Below are positions 26,035 through 36,600 of a stretch of DNA of 64,000 nucleotides, piece after piece. The stretch lies in NCBI GenBank assembly GCA_004519485.1, contig CP038108.1, forward strand, positions 992,001 to 1,056,000, read 5' to 3'. Source of the stretch: Nannochloropsis oceanica (Eukaryota; Sar; Eustigmatophyceae; Eustigmatales; Monodopsidaceae). Made by a program: the position numbers and the translations under genes. The notes under the pieces were generated by a model that saw only the letters and a program-made list of their open reading frames with translations, made no database searches and was not told the DNA's origin. Position 1 is the stretch's first letter. Each line of letters begins with the position of its first letter.

Positions 26035-27894
26035 CTACTTGACATCGCCCTCCAGGCCCAGACAGGTGTGACTGGAGTCGAGAGGCGGCAGATCCACGCT
26101 CTCAATGTCGTCGACGGACATTTCGTAAACTTTGCCCAGGTAGCTGTACCGAATGTACAAACGTGGCCGGTCCCTCCGGATTTTGCGCCTGTGGTGCGGG
26201 GGGCGGATGGGCGCGTGAAAGGTTGCCGCCGTGCTCTTGCTGTGGCCGGCGTCGTAGTCGTCGGCCGAAGTGGAGGCATGAAGAAACCAGGTGGGATTGG
26301 CGGCCACGTCATAAAACCCCAGCATACCCGCCTTGCTGCCCGCCGGCAGATACAGGCGGGACTTATTCACGAAGAACTGGAGCGCGATACGCACGTCCAA
26401 CGCGGAGGCCATGTCCAGATTGTGGTCTTGCTCGCGGCTGGGTAGGTACCAGTCGCTGTCCGGTGGCCGCTGGTGCGGCAAGGCTGACGTGCCATAGCGA
26501 CCCACTAGGATAACCAGTCCACCAAGGCCCTTCATCGCCGACTTCTCTGCCGCAGCCTTGCGCTGTGCCGCCTCAGCCATTAGCCTGACCTGGGCCGCTG
26601 CGTTGCGCCTCTCACGGGCTTGCTTCTCTACGAGCTCCTTCTCCAGCATTCGCAGCTGCCGCTGGACGCGGGCCTTCTCGAAGGGCCGGACCAGCAGCAC
26701 CAGTCCTGCATTGAGACCGGCGTTCAAGACGCTGCCTACCAAGACAGACCAGGGGTCCAAGCGTGCAGAAATCTTGATGGGGATGTAGATATGCTGGCGG
26801 CCTTTGCGGGCCTTGATGCTGACCGTAACCCCGTCCAATGCCACGCTCAGCCCGAAGTTCACGGCCGTCAGGCTGGACAAATTGCGTGTGGCTCCCAACA
26901 TGCACTCCAGGCCACGGGTGCCCACTTTGCCGACACATTTGACCTGAAAGGCGTTGGAGATGCGGTTTTCATAAATGCCCTTCAGCGCCACCTCCGAGTC
27001 CGACACGCGCAGGCGGCCTGTCAGCTCACGCTTCCCGTTCGAGGATGTGAGTCCAAATGCCAGCGCCTCGTCCTCACATGTGCCCACTGCCAGGTCCGCA
27101 GTTCCCATCAAGCTGGCACTTACACGCCGAGAGGAGGCTAGCTTGAGACCAACGTTTCCCGATTCGGCGCCCGACAACGACACCCGCACGTTGACGGCGC
27201 GCGAGAGATCCCGCGAGGTTTCGATTGTCAGCTTCCGCTTTTGGCTGAGGACGTACGTACCGGAAACCCAGGTTCCCTTACCCAGTTGCAGACGTGTACC
27301 GATGTACCCCATGCCAATCCCCACGGCCTTCCGATTCATCACGTACAGCCCGCCGAAGAGGCTGGTGGCGCCCGTCAAGGATACTTCCACCTGCTGATCC
27401 ACCGAGAGCTGCTTGAGGCGGGGCGTCTGCAAAGGCCGGGGCACCTCCATGTGCACAGTGATGGTGCCCGACGAATTCTGAGCACTCAAGGCCGCGTACT
27501 GCATCTCTTCTGCCGACAGCTCCTCCAAGATGTACGCCACTTCCAAAGGAAAGCGCATCGGCAGGAGCTCATGGGCGGGGACGGCCTGGAGCAGCCGCAG
27601 TCCTCGCTCTCCCAGGTGATCATATGCCTGCCGCATCAACGGGTCAGTAAGCACTTTATATGCCCTATCCACCTTGAGGAACTGGGCTTCGGAGTCCGCC
27701 CGCAGGGACGGTGTCACGCGATCTGGGTGGTACGACGAGGCGACGCGCAAATAGGCAGCCCGAATCTCTTCGGGTGAGGCCGATTTTTGCACGTTCAAAA
27801 ATGAGTACAGCTCGCGTTGCTGATTTCTCCGCAAGTTGCTCTGTAGGAGCCGAGCGGCGGCGTCGGTGGCGTCTTCTTGCTCCTCATCCTTCAT
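26035..27894 (-). CDS. DNAJC11: DNAJC11-type J-domain protein of the mitochondrial membrane
   Basis: 619 residues from the ATG at 27894 (MKDEEQED). In animals DNAJC11 associates with MICOS and SAM and supports cristae. The J domain (residues ~28-100: ELYSFLNVQKSASPEEIRAA, then SYHPDR with the HPD motif, and DRAYKVLTDPLMRQAYD) is followed by a long beta-rich region with repeated GTWVSGTYVLSQKRKL-like strands, resembling the family's beta-barrel-like middle. A coiled segment comes next (RQLRMLEKELVEKQARERRN). The last part is the DUF3395 domain (ALDVRIALQFFVNKSRLYLP, KAGMLGFYDVA, LYIRYSYLGKVYEM). Single exon. The upstream in-frame ATG (MCTHIYMH) is probably 5' UTR. Confidence 0.9.
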   Translation of the reverse strand: MKDEEQEDATDAAARLLQSNLRRNQQRELYSFLNVQKSASPEEIRAAYLRVASSYHPDRVTPSLRADSEAQFLKVDRAYKVLTDPLMRQAYDHLGERGLRLLQAVPAHELLPMRFPLEVAYILEELSAEEMQYAALSAQNSSGTITVHMEVPRPLQTPRLKQLSVDQQVEVSLTGATSLFGGLYVMNRKAVGIGMGYIGTRLQLGKGTWVSGTYVLSQKRKLTIETSRDLSRAVNVRVSLSGAESGNVGLKLASSRRVSASLMGTADLAVGTCEDEALAFGLTSSNGKRELTGRLRVSDSEVALKGIYENRISNAFQVKCVGKVGTRGLECMLGATRNLSSLTAVNFGLSVALDGVTVSIKARKGRQHIYIPIKISARLDPWSVLVGSVLNAGLNAGLVLLVRPFEKARVQRQLRMLEKELVEKQARERRNAAAQVRLMAEAAQRKAAAEKSAMKGLGGLVILVGRYGTSALPHQRPPDSDWYLPSREQDHNLDMASALDVRIALQFFVNKSRLYLPAGSKAGMLGFYDVAANPTWFLHASTSADDYDAGHSKSTAATFHAPIRPPHHRRKIRRDRPRLYIRYSYLGKVYEMSVDDIESVDLPPLDSSHTCLGLEGDVK

Positions 27895-28402
27895 GGCTGC
27901 TGCCGTTGTGGCACCGAAATTATTATTTTCTGAGATGAAGAGGAGGAAGTGCATGTATATGTGCGTACACAACAGAAATTTTGTGAGAATTTGCAGAGGA
28001 GGGATTACAGACCTCTCTAGCTATGGTGGAATACAAATCGCGGTAGTTACTGTATTGCTTGCCTACTTGCCCGAATTGCAGGCCGCCGCCAAGACCAGAG
28101 GAGTAGTAGGTGTTGATTGCTTATGTCCTGCTGCTACAACAATTGATGGACGGTGCTTCTCAGCCTCGCCCCTTGTAGGGTGCTTTAGTTGCTTCTGATG
28201 ATGAGAACAATGGTATCGCCGATGTGCGTTCCTTGATTACATCACAATCTCTCCTCTGTCTCTCATACAGAACCCACAAGTGCACAGGCGAGGGAGAGCG
28301 TGCAACGCGAAGTCTGTATCACGGGGAAGGGGCGGGGACAGCGTGCGGCCTGCGGGAAGGAGGAGGCCAAGGAGGAGAGGAGGTTGACGATTCACTCGAA
28401 CC
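27895..28402. promoter_or_regulatory. Divergent promoter interval, DNAJC11 / orphan at 28403
   Basis: 508 bases between opposed starts. No recognisable gene or named element. Confidence 0.35.
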
Positions 28403-30103
28403 ATGGCGTCCATCGGGGTCCCTCTGGAGCCCTACCCCGCACCGCCGCTCCAGGCTATGGGACAAGAAGGGTACGAATACCCACCCCGAGTTGTGCCCTC
28501 AGCCGAGAACTTTGAGGCGATGGTGGGGCGACTTAATCTGAAACGCCGATGGGATGGAGGAAGGGGCGGGGGAGGATCGCTGGGGGCGAAGACCAAAAGC
28601 CCTACAGCGGTAGCCGAGAAGGACCTCGCGTCATCCTTGCAAAGCATAGAGGACGCAATGCGTGACCTGCTAATCGTGGCAGACCTGGTGCACGTGGCTC
28701 GCGATGAGCGCTCCTTTATCGGACAGGAGAGTCTGACTGAGAGTCAGTTGCCGGGGGATGATGCCCTGCCCTTGCCCGTCTCATACATTGCGCCCGAGAT
28801 CGTGTTGGAGATGAAGAAGAATAGTCTGGCTCAGGCAGCGAACGACATGGCTACCTGGGTGCAGCAGATGCAGGCCACGATTAACAAGAGCCGGCGTCTG
28901 GTAGGAACCGTGGCGGGGCTCCGCCATACCACGAGGTTGCGGGCTGGCGGACGCAACATGGCCTTGGCACGGCCACTGTCTGCTGGAGATCCTCTGTCGG
29001 TTCTGATAGACACAAAGAAAGGCCCTCTTATTCTTCCTTTCAGGATCAACTCAGACGGAATTCCGCATGTTCTTGGGCAAGGGGAGAAGGCCCGACAAGA
29101 CCTGTTGGGAATGATGCCGGCACCAACTGCTTCTAGTAGCTTACATGTCTATGTGTTTGGTAGACAGCGGGGCTCCTATGCATGTTCCTCGTCACGGCAG
29201 TCTCTACCGACACAGAAAGCAGAAAATTCTGCTGGATTGGCTCATAGTCTTCAGGAGCTGGACGATGAAGCCTATATGGGGCGGTTATTCGAATTCTTCC
29301 GACGAGAAGTCACCAATCCTGCCCAGGCGTGGGTAGACCGATGTGGTGTTTGCAAGGGAAGCGACAGAGCAAGTCTGGACACTCGTCAGGCAGTCAAGGC
29401 CATCGGTGAGGAAGATGGAGAAAATAAAGAGGTGTTCGGAAGAGTGCACGCCATAGACATGGCTTTACAGGTAGCAGAGGCAACGGGGCAGCATATTGTA
29501 GTTGAGATTGATAATTACCACAGACTGGCCATTGAATTTGGTGCCGGAAAAATAGCCAGACAACCATCGTTGTCCTCCCCACAAGCAGCCTCTTTACAGC
29601 GTTTAAGTGAGCTAGCTTATATGCGCTTGATAGAGTTAGGGATGCTGCAAGGAAGGAAGGACTCGAGGCAAGAAGAGAAGGGTGATGAACAGATCGAGGA
29701 GCACTGGGGCGACGTGTTAGATCATACAATCTTACTCCGTGTGGCGAAAGAATTAGCACACCATCAATTTATAGAAAGTCTTTTATCGCGGCTGTCACGA
29801 ATTTTGAGAAAGGTGAGAAAGTCTACGGTACCAACCATTGTGGAAACTCTTCAGTGGGTCGAGTACCCTTTTACGGTGCCCATTTCGCAGCTTGTGGTCA
29901 TTGGTAGAAGTCAGGAGGCAAAATCGTTCCTTCTTGATATTCAAGTCCGCACGACTTCTCTTCGTGTGTCGTGGACAAGCAGCAATGGAGATGGCAAAGG
30001 AGACCGCACGTCGACGATAACAGAGGAGCTGGCGGGTCTTGAAGACCTAGAGATGTATCTCGAAAGAAAACTCTCTTTACGACAGCTACCCGGGACGTTC
30101 TGA
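28403..30103 (+). CDS. 566-residue orphan, possibly Mediator subunit 17
   Basis: Single exon, ATG in good context (ACCATGG). I do not recognise it with confidence. The N-terminus is Pro/Gly-rich. Residues ~75-170 are helical with SIEDAMRDLLIVADLVHVARD and MATWVQQMQATINKSRRLVG. They are followed by GLRHTTRLRAGGRN...PLSAGDPLSVLIDTKKGPL, which loosely recalls the MED17 pattern of a helical bundle, a short LRxxWRLR-like segment and a beta part. The C-terminal third is helical then strand-rich (LLRVAKELAHHQFIESLLSR, EYPFTVPISQLVVIGR). There is no signal peptide or membrane segment. It is convergent with SCYL1, with only 93 bases between stops. Profile comparison with MED17 would settle the identity. 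Confidence 0.6.
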   Translation: MASIGVPLEPYPAPPLQAMGQEGYEYPPRVVPSAENFEAMVGRLNLKRRWDGGRGGGGSLGAKTKSPTAVAEKDLASSLQSIEDAMRDLLIVADLVHVARDERSFIGQESLTESQLPGDDALPLPVSYIAPEIVLEMKKNSLAQAANDMATWVQQMQATINKSRRLVGTVAGLRHTTRLRAGGRNMALARPLSAGDPLSVLIDTKKGPLILPFRINSDGIPHVLGQGEKARQDLLGMMPAPTASSSLHVYVFGRQRGSYACSSSRQSLPTQKAENSAGLAHSLQELDDEAYMGRLFEFFRREVTNPAQAWVDRCGVCKGSDRASLDTRQAVKAIGEEDGENKEVFGRVHAIDMALQVAEATGQHIVVEIDNYHRLAIEFGAGKIARQPSLSSPQAASLQRLSELAYMRLIELGMLQGRKDSRQEEKGDEQIEEHWGDVLDHTILLRVAKELAHHQFIESLLSRLSRILRKVRKSTVPTIVETLQWVEYPFTVPISQLVVIGRSQEAKSFLLDIQVRTTSLRVSWTSSNGDGKGDRTSTITEELAGLEDLEMYLERKLSLRQLPGTF

Positions 30104-30196
30104 TTGAATGAATCAAAAGATAGAATGATGTACAAGAAGAACTTAGTATCCGTTCTTTCCAATTTCGTTATCTTTCTTTGTACACGCTTTGTCCTC

Positions 30197-32722
30197 TCAA
30201 AAGTCGTCCCACAAATCGCTTGCTTTCGAAACTTCCAGCTTTTTGGCTTGCAATCGTGGCCTTCCTGTTGCTGTCATTCTTTTTGTCCCCAAGTCAGATT
30301 GTGACGATGACATGGGAGAGGCAATCGTCGCCTTGACGCTGGCGGGTGGCGGCACTTGTAGATTGGCAGTTGTTCTGTGGAAGGCCGATGGTGCGGCATT
30401 CGTATCAGTCAGCATGCTAAAAAGATCGTCCTCTGTAATTGGCTTGGTAAAATCCGCCCTCGTTGTTGTCCTGCTTTTGTTTCCCAGATTCTGGCTCGTT
30501 AACGATGACTCTGGGGTTGCGGGTGTCAGCTTCTCCACAACAGACGCAGCTAAGCCACCGGCACGGCTGCTGACCGACAAGAAAACACCCTCCCCCCTCC
30601 CTCTGGCACTGGTGCTGCCAGAGAATGACGACTTCAAGCCAGCGGCTTCGATCTCGCCGACGACATCGTGATCTCGATCTTTACCCCAACCATTTCCATC
30701 ATCTTCCCCCATGTCATCATCCCATCCATCTGACGAAGCGGCCGCTACACGACTACCCGAAGAGGGCGGGGCCAGGCTGTCGAAGAAATTTTCCTCTTCT
30801 TTGGGTCCCAGCGACAACCCTCCCGAAGGAGTATTGACGTCGCCGCTTTCACTGCCGACGAGCATGGAGGAGGACATCCACATCTTTTGAGCCCCCCAGG
30901 CCGCGACCGACGATGTCAACCCTCCAAGGCTGGCAGCCCCCGCGCCAAATACCGACGAGGGCAATCCTTCGAGCCTCTGAACTTCCCCAATCCCTTGCTT
31001 CTCAAGTATTTCCTTTCGCCGGTCACCCTCGATTTCTTTCAGTCTCTGCGCGTTCACTTGGAGGACCTTCATAAATGCATCGTGGCATTGAAATGCAGCA
31101 TCCCGCACAAGCCCGTCAACATCGATCAGTAAGGTGGCTACAATGGGCAGGACCTTAGTTGCGACACTAAGAGCGTCAAAGTACGCTGTGCAGGCCGCGG
31201 CCGATTTCAGCCCTGCCAGCCGAGCGTGGGGGAAAGGGTCTCGGCAGGCCTTGAGGAAGGATGGGAGCAAGACACGCGACCGAGAACCATCGTTGAGATG
31301 CGAAGCGATACGCCCAAGAAATATAGTTGTGTTGGTGCGGATGGAGGGCTCCGGGTCGATCTGGAGCTTCGTCAGACATCGCATCAAGCGATCGTTCAGG
31401 TTTTTGTCATTCAAACGATGGCTGAAACAGAGCATGGACTTGAGCGTAAGCTCTCGGAGTTGAGGAGCGCTGTCAGCAAAGCCCGTAAGCACACTGTCAA
31501 AGAGCAAGCCGTTAATATTTGCCTCGGAGAGTTTTGTGGCTAACGGTTGGAGGTTTTGCAGGAGTATGGCCCGCACAGCACGATCGTTCATGCCAAAAAG
31601 GCTGACAAGAAGGGGTTCCCCCATTTCGGTAAAAGTGGCCTCATTTAGGCCTTTCAAAATCTCTAGGCACACGGGCAGCGCCGTCAGGACCAGCTGTCGT
31701 TGTCCCATTCCTTGCTTCGTCGATGCCTGGTCGGGCGCTTGCCCCCCTGTCGCCAGGCCGCCCCCCCCCCCGATATGCACATAATCCCGAAAAGTGGGCA
31801 AGATTTTGTAGATACCGACTTCCGGCGGCAGCTGCGCCACCAGGGGTACCAGGCTGTTGAAAAATTCGAGTTTCTCGGCATCCTCCTTGAGCGAAAAATT
31901 TTCCAGAAACTCCAAAATGCGGATGAGCCCTTTAGAGCTCTTGGGCGAGAAGTAGGGGTGGCGTAGAATTTGCCCTGCGGAAGGCCTGTCCTTGGGGTTC
32001 TCGGACAGGAGCCGCCGGTGGACACTGGCCAAGGGGCCTGATGGAGCCTTGCCCTCCGTCAGCTCCACTACATCACCAATCAGGACACCTAATGCCCACA
32101 CGTCTAAGGCACCCGGCACGCTCCTCAGCATCAAGTCCATGTTGTTGTTCCTGCGCTCGGGGGCCCGGTACTCGGGGGGCACCAAGGCCTCATGAAGCTG
32201 GAAATGAAAAACGTCTTTGCCCCCTTGTCGCCACTCGCACAGCAAGTCCAGCCCTCCCAATTTCCAATCCCCCGCTTTGGTGACAAAGACATTGTGGCTG
32301 CAGACCATGCCGTGCGTCATGTGGTGGGGCGAACCCGTCAGAAACTCCAGCGCCGCCGCAAGGCAGCGCAGGCCCCACGCCACCTGCTCCTCCCGGAACT
32401 CGGGCTTGAGTGTGGCAAGCCATTCCACCAACGGGATTACGGGCTCGGTGACCAACACCAGTTCCTTCTCCAAGTCCACGCCGTCCAAGTATTGAAGGAT
32501 GTATGGGTGTCGCATTGTCTTCATCTTCTGAAAACCGTGCATGCCGGCCTCGACTTTAAGCTTCAGCGTGTTGATTTTGTCCAATTTGTGGATGGAGACT
32601 TCGGCACCATCCGCCTTGCGCCGTCCTGTGAACAAGGCCCAATACGTTTGGGAGTTGCGGGTCGCACATGAAGACTGGGTCGGCTCCAAGACCTCGAAGG
32701 GGAAAGAAGTAGCCTGGCCCAT
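30197..32722 (-). CDS. SCYL1: SCY1-like pseudokinase (SCYL1/Cex1 type), COPI-associated
   Basis: 841 residues, one exon. SCYL1 proteins bind COPI coats and act in Golgi-ER retrieval; the yeast relative Cex1 also takes part in tRNA export. An N-terminal kinase-like domain (residues ~15-280) lacks catalytic residues: the HRD position reads MVCSHN and the DFG position reads GGLD, while RHPYILQYLDG, EYRAPER and DVWALGVLIGDV keep the fold. HEAT repeats follow (ILKGLNEATF, LLFDSVLTGFADSAPQLREL, KLQIDPEPSIRTNTTIFLGRI, DPFPHARLAGLKS). The tail is disordered and acidic with GWDDDMGEDDGNGWGKD near residue 665, and the protein ends DLWDDF. Such Trp-acidic motifs are known ligands of the delta-COP mu-homology domain. 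It is divergent from COPA. Confidence 0.92.
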   Translation of the reverse strand: MGQATSFPFEVLEPTQSSCATRNSQTYWALFTGRRKADGAEVSIHKLDKINTLKLKVEAGMHGFQKMKTMRHPYILQYLDGVDLEKELVLVTEPVIPLVEWLATLKPEFREEQVAWGLRCLAAALEFLTGSPHHMTHGMVCSHNVFVTKAGDWKLGGLDLLCEWRQGGKDVFHFQLHEALVPPEYRAPERRNNNMDLMLRSVPGALDVWALGVLIGDVVELTEGKAPSGPLASVHRRLLSENPKDRPSAGQILRHPYFSPKSSKGLIRILEFLENFSLKEDAEKLEFFNSLVPLVAQLPPEVGIYKILPTFRDYVHIGGGGGLATGGQAPDQASTKQGMGQRQLVLTALPVCLEILKGLNEATFTEMGEPLLVSLFGMNDRAVRAILLQNLQPLATKLSEANINGLLFDSVLTGFADSAPQLRELTLKSMLCFSHRLNDKNLNDRLMRCLTKLQIDPEPSIRTNTTIFLGRIASHLNDGSRSRVLLPSFLKACRDPFPHARLAGLKSAAACTAYFDALSVATKVLPIVATLLIDVDGLVRDAAFQCHDAFMKVLQVNAQRLKEIEGDRRKEILEKQGIGEVQRLEGLPSSVFGAGAASLGGLTSSVAAWGAQKMWMSSSMLVGSESGDVNTPSGGLSLGPKEEENFFDSLAPPSSGSRVAAASSDGWDDDMGEDDGNGWGKDRDHDVVGEIEAAGLKSSFSGSTSARGRGEGVFLSVSSRAGGLAASVVEKLTPATPESSLTSQNLGNKSRTTTRADFTKPITEDDLFSMLTDTNAAPSAFHRTTANLQVPPPASVKATIASPMSSSQSDLGTKRMTATGRPRLQAKKLEVSKASDLWDDF

Positions 32723-33665
32723 TTTTTATGATGGAGCTTTGGTTAACGGAAGCGAAGGAGGCTAAAGGATGTAGGAGGCGCCGTTCCAGACAGGTGCGGG
32801 GACGATTGAGGATCTCTGTGGATGTGGTGACAATGTGGAGGGAAATGTAAGTGTCAATTCATGGTCAAAACTCGGTCGTGGCAAGGGCCTCCATCGCCTT
32901 AAGTCAGCAATATAATACTGTAACGAGGAGTGAGAGAGCGATAAGAATATGATGATGCTTGAGGGGTTGTAGAGGCAAGAAACTAATTTGTCCTCGGCCA
33001 TGTCCACCAAAACTGTCCCTTCATAAAGGCAAGGCGTGAGTACCTGCAGGCAATTGAAACTCAGAGCCACAAAAAGGCTTTGCTTCGGTCTTGCCGGCTT
33101 GGCTGTCGTTGGCGTGCTCGCCGCTTTCATGCGCCCATCCTGCAGCGAGTTCTTCACTCTCTACCTCAAGCCCGCACAACTCAATGACCACGACCCACCC
33201 GTCCCTCAATCATGAAAAACACAAAAAGAGCGGCAAAGAGATCGGAGATGTGCGGTTGCTTTTGCTGTGATGTATTCAGCGTGTGGTGCTGCGCTTAAAC
33301 CACCCCTCCCCTCTTTTTGAATCCCTCCCTTCGTGAGCCTGCCCATTACACCTGAACCTACACCAAGCTGATCAATTTAAATAGCAGCAAATGTAGTTGA
33401 TAACAGCCGACACTTAATAAGTGCTTGTCTGTCTGTGGCAAGGTCGTGCTTGCTTCTGAAGAGCTTGTCATAGACGTCCACAGACCCTCTCACCTGTCAC
33501 GGACAGACGTCTAATGTGGAGTCTCGCGGTGCGATTTAAGCTGATCGTACCTGGACGTGGTCAGGCTACTGACTGGTCCAGCGTTTTAACCTCTCGCCGC
33601 ATTTTATCGTCACAATTACTCATTTGTTACAATCCATCACACGCATCTCCCTTCACGCGACAGCA
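32723..33665. promoter_or_regulatory. Divergent interval between SCYL1 and COPA
   Basis: 943 bases. No gene recognised; short open frames near 32762-33209 have no domain. A short inverted pair GTCTGTGG / CCACAGAC occurs about 33430 and 33480. It holds both promoters and possibly a 5' UTR intron. Confidence 0.4.
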
Positions 33666-36600
33666 ATGTTGACCAAGTTCGAGAGCAAGAGTAATCGGGT
33701 CAAGGGCCTGTCCTTTCACCCGGTACGGCCTTGGATCCTTACGTCGCTCCACAATGGCGTCATTCAGTTGTGGGACTATAGAATGGGCACGCTCCTAGAT
33801 CGCTTTGACGAGCACGACGGTCCCGTTCGGGGCGTGGACTTCCACAAGACGCAGCCTCTTATCGTTTCGGGCGGGGACGACTACAAGGTCAAGGTTTGGG
33901 ACTACAAGCTCCGGCGCTGCCTCTTCACGCTATTGGGACACCTGGACTACATCCGCACCGTGCAGTTCCACAACGAGTACCCCTGGATTGTCTCGGCTTC
34001 GGATGACCAGACCATCCGCATCTGGAACTGGCAGTCTCGTACCTGCATCTCCGTCCTCACGGGCCACAACCACTACGTCATGTGCGCAGCTTTTCACCCC
34101 AAGGAGGACCTGATCGTCTCCGCTTCCCTGGATCAGACCGTGCGAGTGTGGGACACGACAGGGTTGCGGAAAAAAACGGTTCGAGGGGCGCCGGGGGGCA
34201 TGGACGACGCCGCCAACATGGTCTCTCGTGTGAACAACGACCTCTTCGGCGGCGGCGACGTGGTGGTCAAGTACGTGCTGGAAGGCCACGATCGAGGCGT
34301 AAATTGGGCCAGCTTTCACCCCACGCTGCCGCTGGTTATCTCGGGCGCAGACGACCGGCAGGTGAAGCTGTGGCGCATGAACGAGACCAAGGCTTGGGAG
34401 GTGGACACGCTGCGGGGCCATACCAACAATGTTTCCTGCGTCATCTTCCACCCGAAGTTCGAGCTGATAGTTTCCAACTCCGAAGACCGCTCCATCCGTG
34501 TCTGGGACATCTCTAAGCGCCTGGGCGTGCAGACTTTCCGGCGCGAGAACGACCGGTTTTGGATCCTGGCCGCGCACCCCGAGCAGAACCTCCTGGCGGC
34601 CGGCCACGACAGCGGCATGATCGTTTTCAAGCTGGAGCGGGAGCGGCCCCCCTACTACGCCGAGGAGGGCCGCATGTTCTATGTCAAGGATAAGTATCTG
34701 CGCCTGCACGAGTTCGACTCTGGCCGCGACGTCCCCCTGGTGTCGCTGCGGCGCGCGGGCGTGAGCCAGAGCAGTGGGCTGGGCAACGTCATCCGCACTT
34801 TGCAGTACAACGTGTTCAATCCGGCCGAGAATAACGTGTTGGTAATGAGCGACGTGGATGGGGGCACCTACGAGCTCATCACCTTTTCCACGGAGCCCAA
34901 CGGCCAGGGCGATGCCCAGGACGTGCGCCGCGGCCCGGGGCTGGCCGCCGTCTTTGTGGCCCGCAATCGATTCGCCGTGCTGGACAAGAGCCGGCAGCTG
35001 CTGATCAAAAACTTCCAGAACGAGGTGACCAAAAAGATGGCACCGCCCAACCCCAACACGGACGGGCTGCTCTTTGCGGGCGTCTCTGGCCGCATGATAT
35101 TGCGATCCGAGGACAAGCTAACCCTCTTCGAGCAACAGTCTCGGCGAGTCATCGCCGAGCTGCAGGCGCCGCGCATCAAGTACATCCTGTGGAACAAGGA
35201 CGGCTCGCTGGTGGCGCTCATGGGTAAGCACTCCCTGGTCATCGCCACGCGGAACCTGGAGCAGCTGTGCGCTGTGACGGAGACGGTGCGCGTCAAGAGC
35301 GGTGCCTGGGACACCAACAATCCGCGTGTTTTCACCTACACCACGGTCAACCACGTCAAGTACATTCTGCCATCGGGCGACGCTGGCATCGTGCGTACGC
35401 TGGACGTGCCCATTTACCTGACCAAATGCCAAGGCCAATCGCTGCACGCACTGGACCGCGAGGGCAAGACTCGCACTTTCCCCATCGATATGACAGAGGC
35501 CCTCTTCAAGCTGGCGCTGGCTGAGCGCCGCTACGGGGAGGTAATGCGCATGGTGCGTGGCGCGCGGCTGTGCGGGCAGGCAATCATATCCTACCTACAG
35601 CAGAAGGGCTTCCCCGAGGTAGCACTGCACTTCGTGGAGGACAACAAGACGCGCTTCAAGCTAGCGCTGGCGTGTGGAAACATAGAGGTGGCCCTCAACA
35701 CCTCGCATGAGCTCAACGATGACCAGTGCTGGCACCAGCTAGGCCTGGAGGCACTGCGCCAGGGCAATCACACCGTGGTGGAAGCGGCCTATCAGCGCAC
35801 CAAGAATTTCGAGCGCTTGTCCTTCCTGTACCTGTTGACGGGAAACACGGCCAAGCTACGCAAGATGCTCAAGATCGCAGAGATGCGCCAGGACACCATG
35901 GCACGCTTCCACAACGCGCTTTACCTGGGCGACGCAGCCGAGCGCGTTCGCATCCTAGAGCAGACAGGTCAACTCTCCCTGGCATACGCCTGCGCCCTCA
36001 CGCACGGACTGGCCGAGGAAGTGGGGCGGCTGCTGCCCCTGCTTGAGGCCTCTGGCGTACCGGTGCCGATGGGCTTGCCCCTCGCCAGTGCCCAACTCCT
36101 GCAGCCACCCACACCCATCTTCCGCGCCGACAACTGGCCGCTGTTGGCCGTCACCAACAAAAGCGCTTTCGAGAGCTGGGCAGGTGGCGAGGGCACCATT
36201 CCGCCCGAGGACTATTCCGACCACAAGCCGGCAAGCAGCATGGACGAGATGGACGGCGCTGGGGCCGGAGGCGGCGGCTGGGACGACGACCTGGACCTGG
36301 ACGAAAGTACAGGTGCCAGACAGATAAGCAAAGCCGGTATCGGTGCGGGGATGGGTGACGTGCGCGACGACAGCGGATGGGGGGAAGATGACGAGTTGGA
36401 CCTGGGCGAGTTGGCCGATGCGGGGATAAAAGGTGGTGCGGGAGGGCAGGGCCACGGCGCAGAGGGCGATGACAAAGGCTTGTGGTCGGGCAACGACGCA
36501 GACTCGGATATTTTCATTCCCCCCCAGCCCGGTACTTCTTGCACGGCCCACTGGCGCGAGAACTCATCGCATGCGGCGGACCACGCGGCGGCAGGATCCT

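Noticed and set aside
33930-34709. A 259-codon antisense open frame inside COPA
   Set aside because: Arises from the very high GC at third codon positions of COPA; no domain and no start context.
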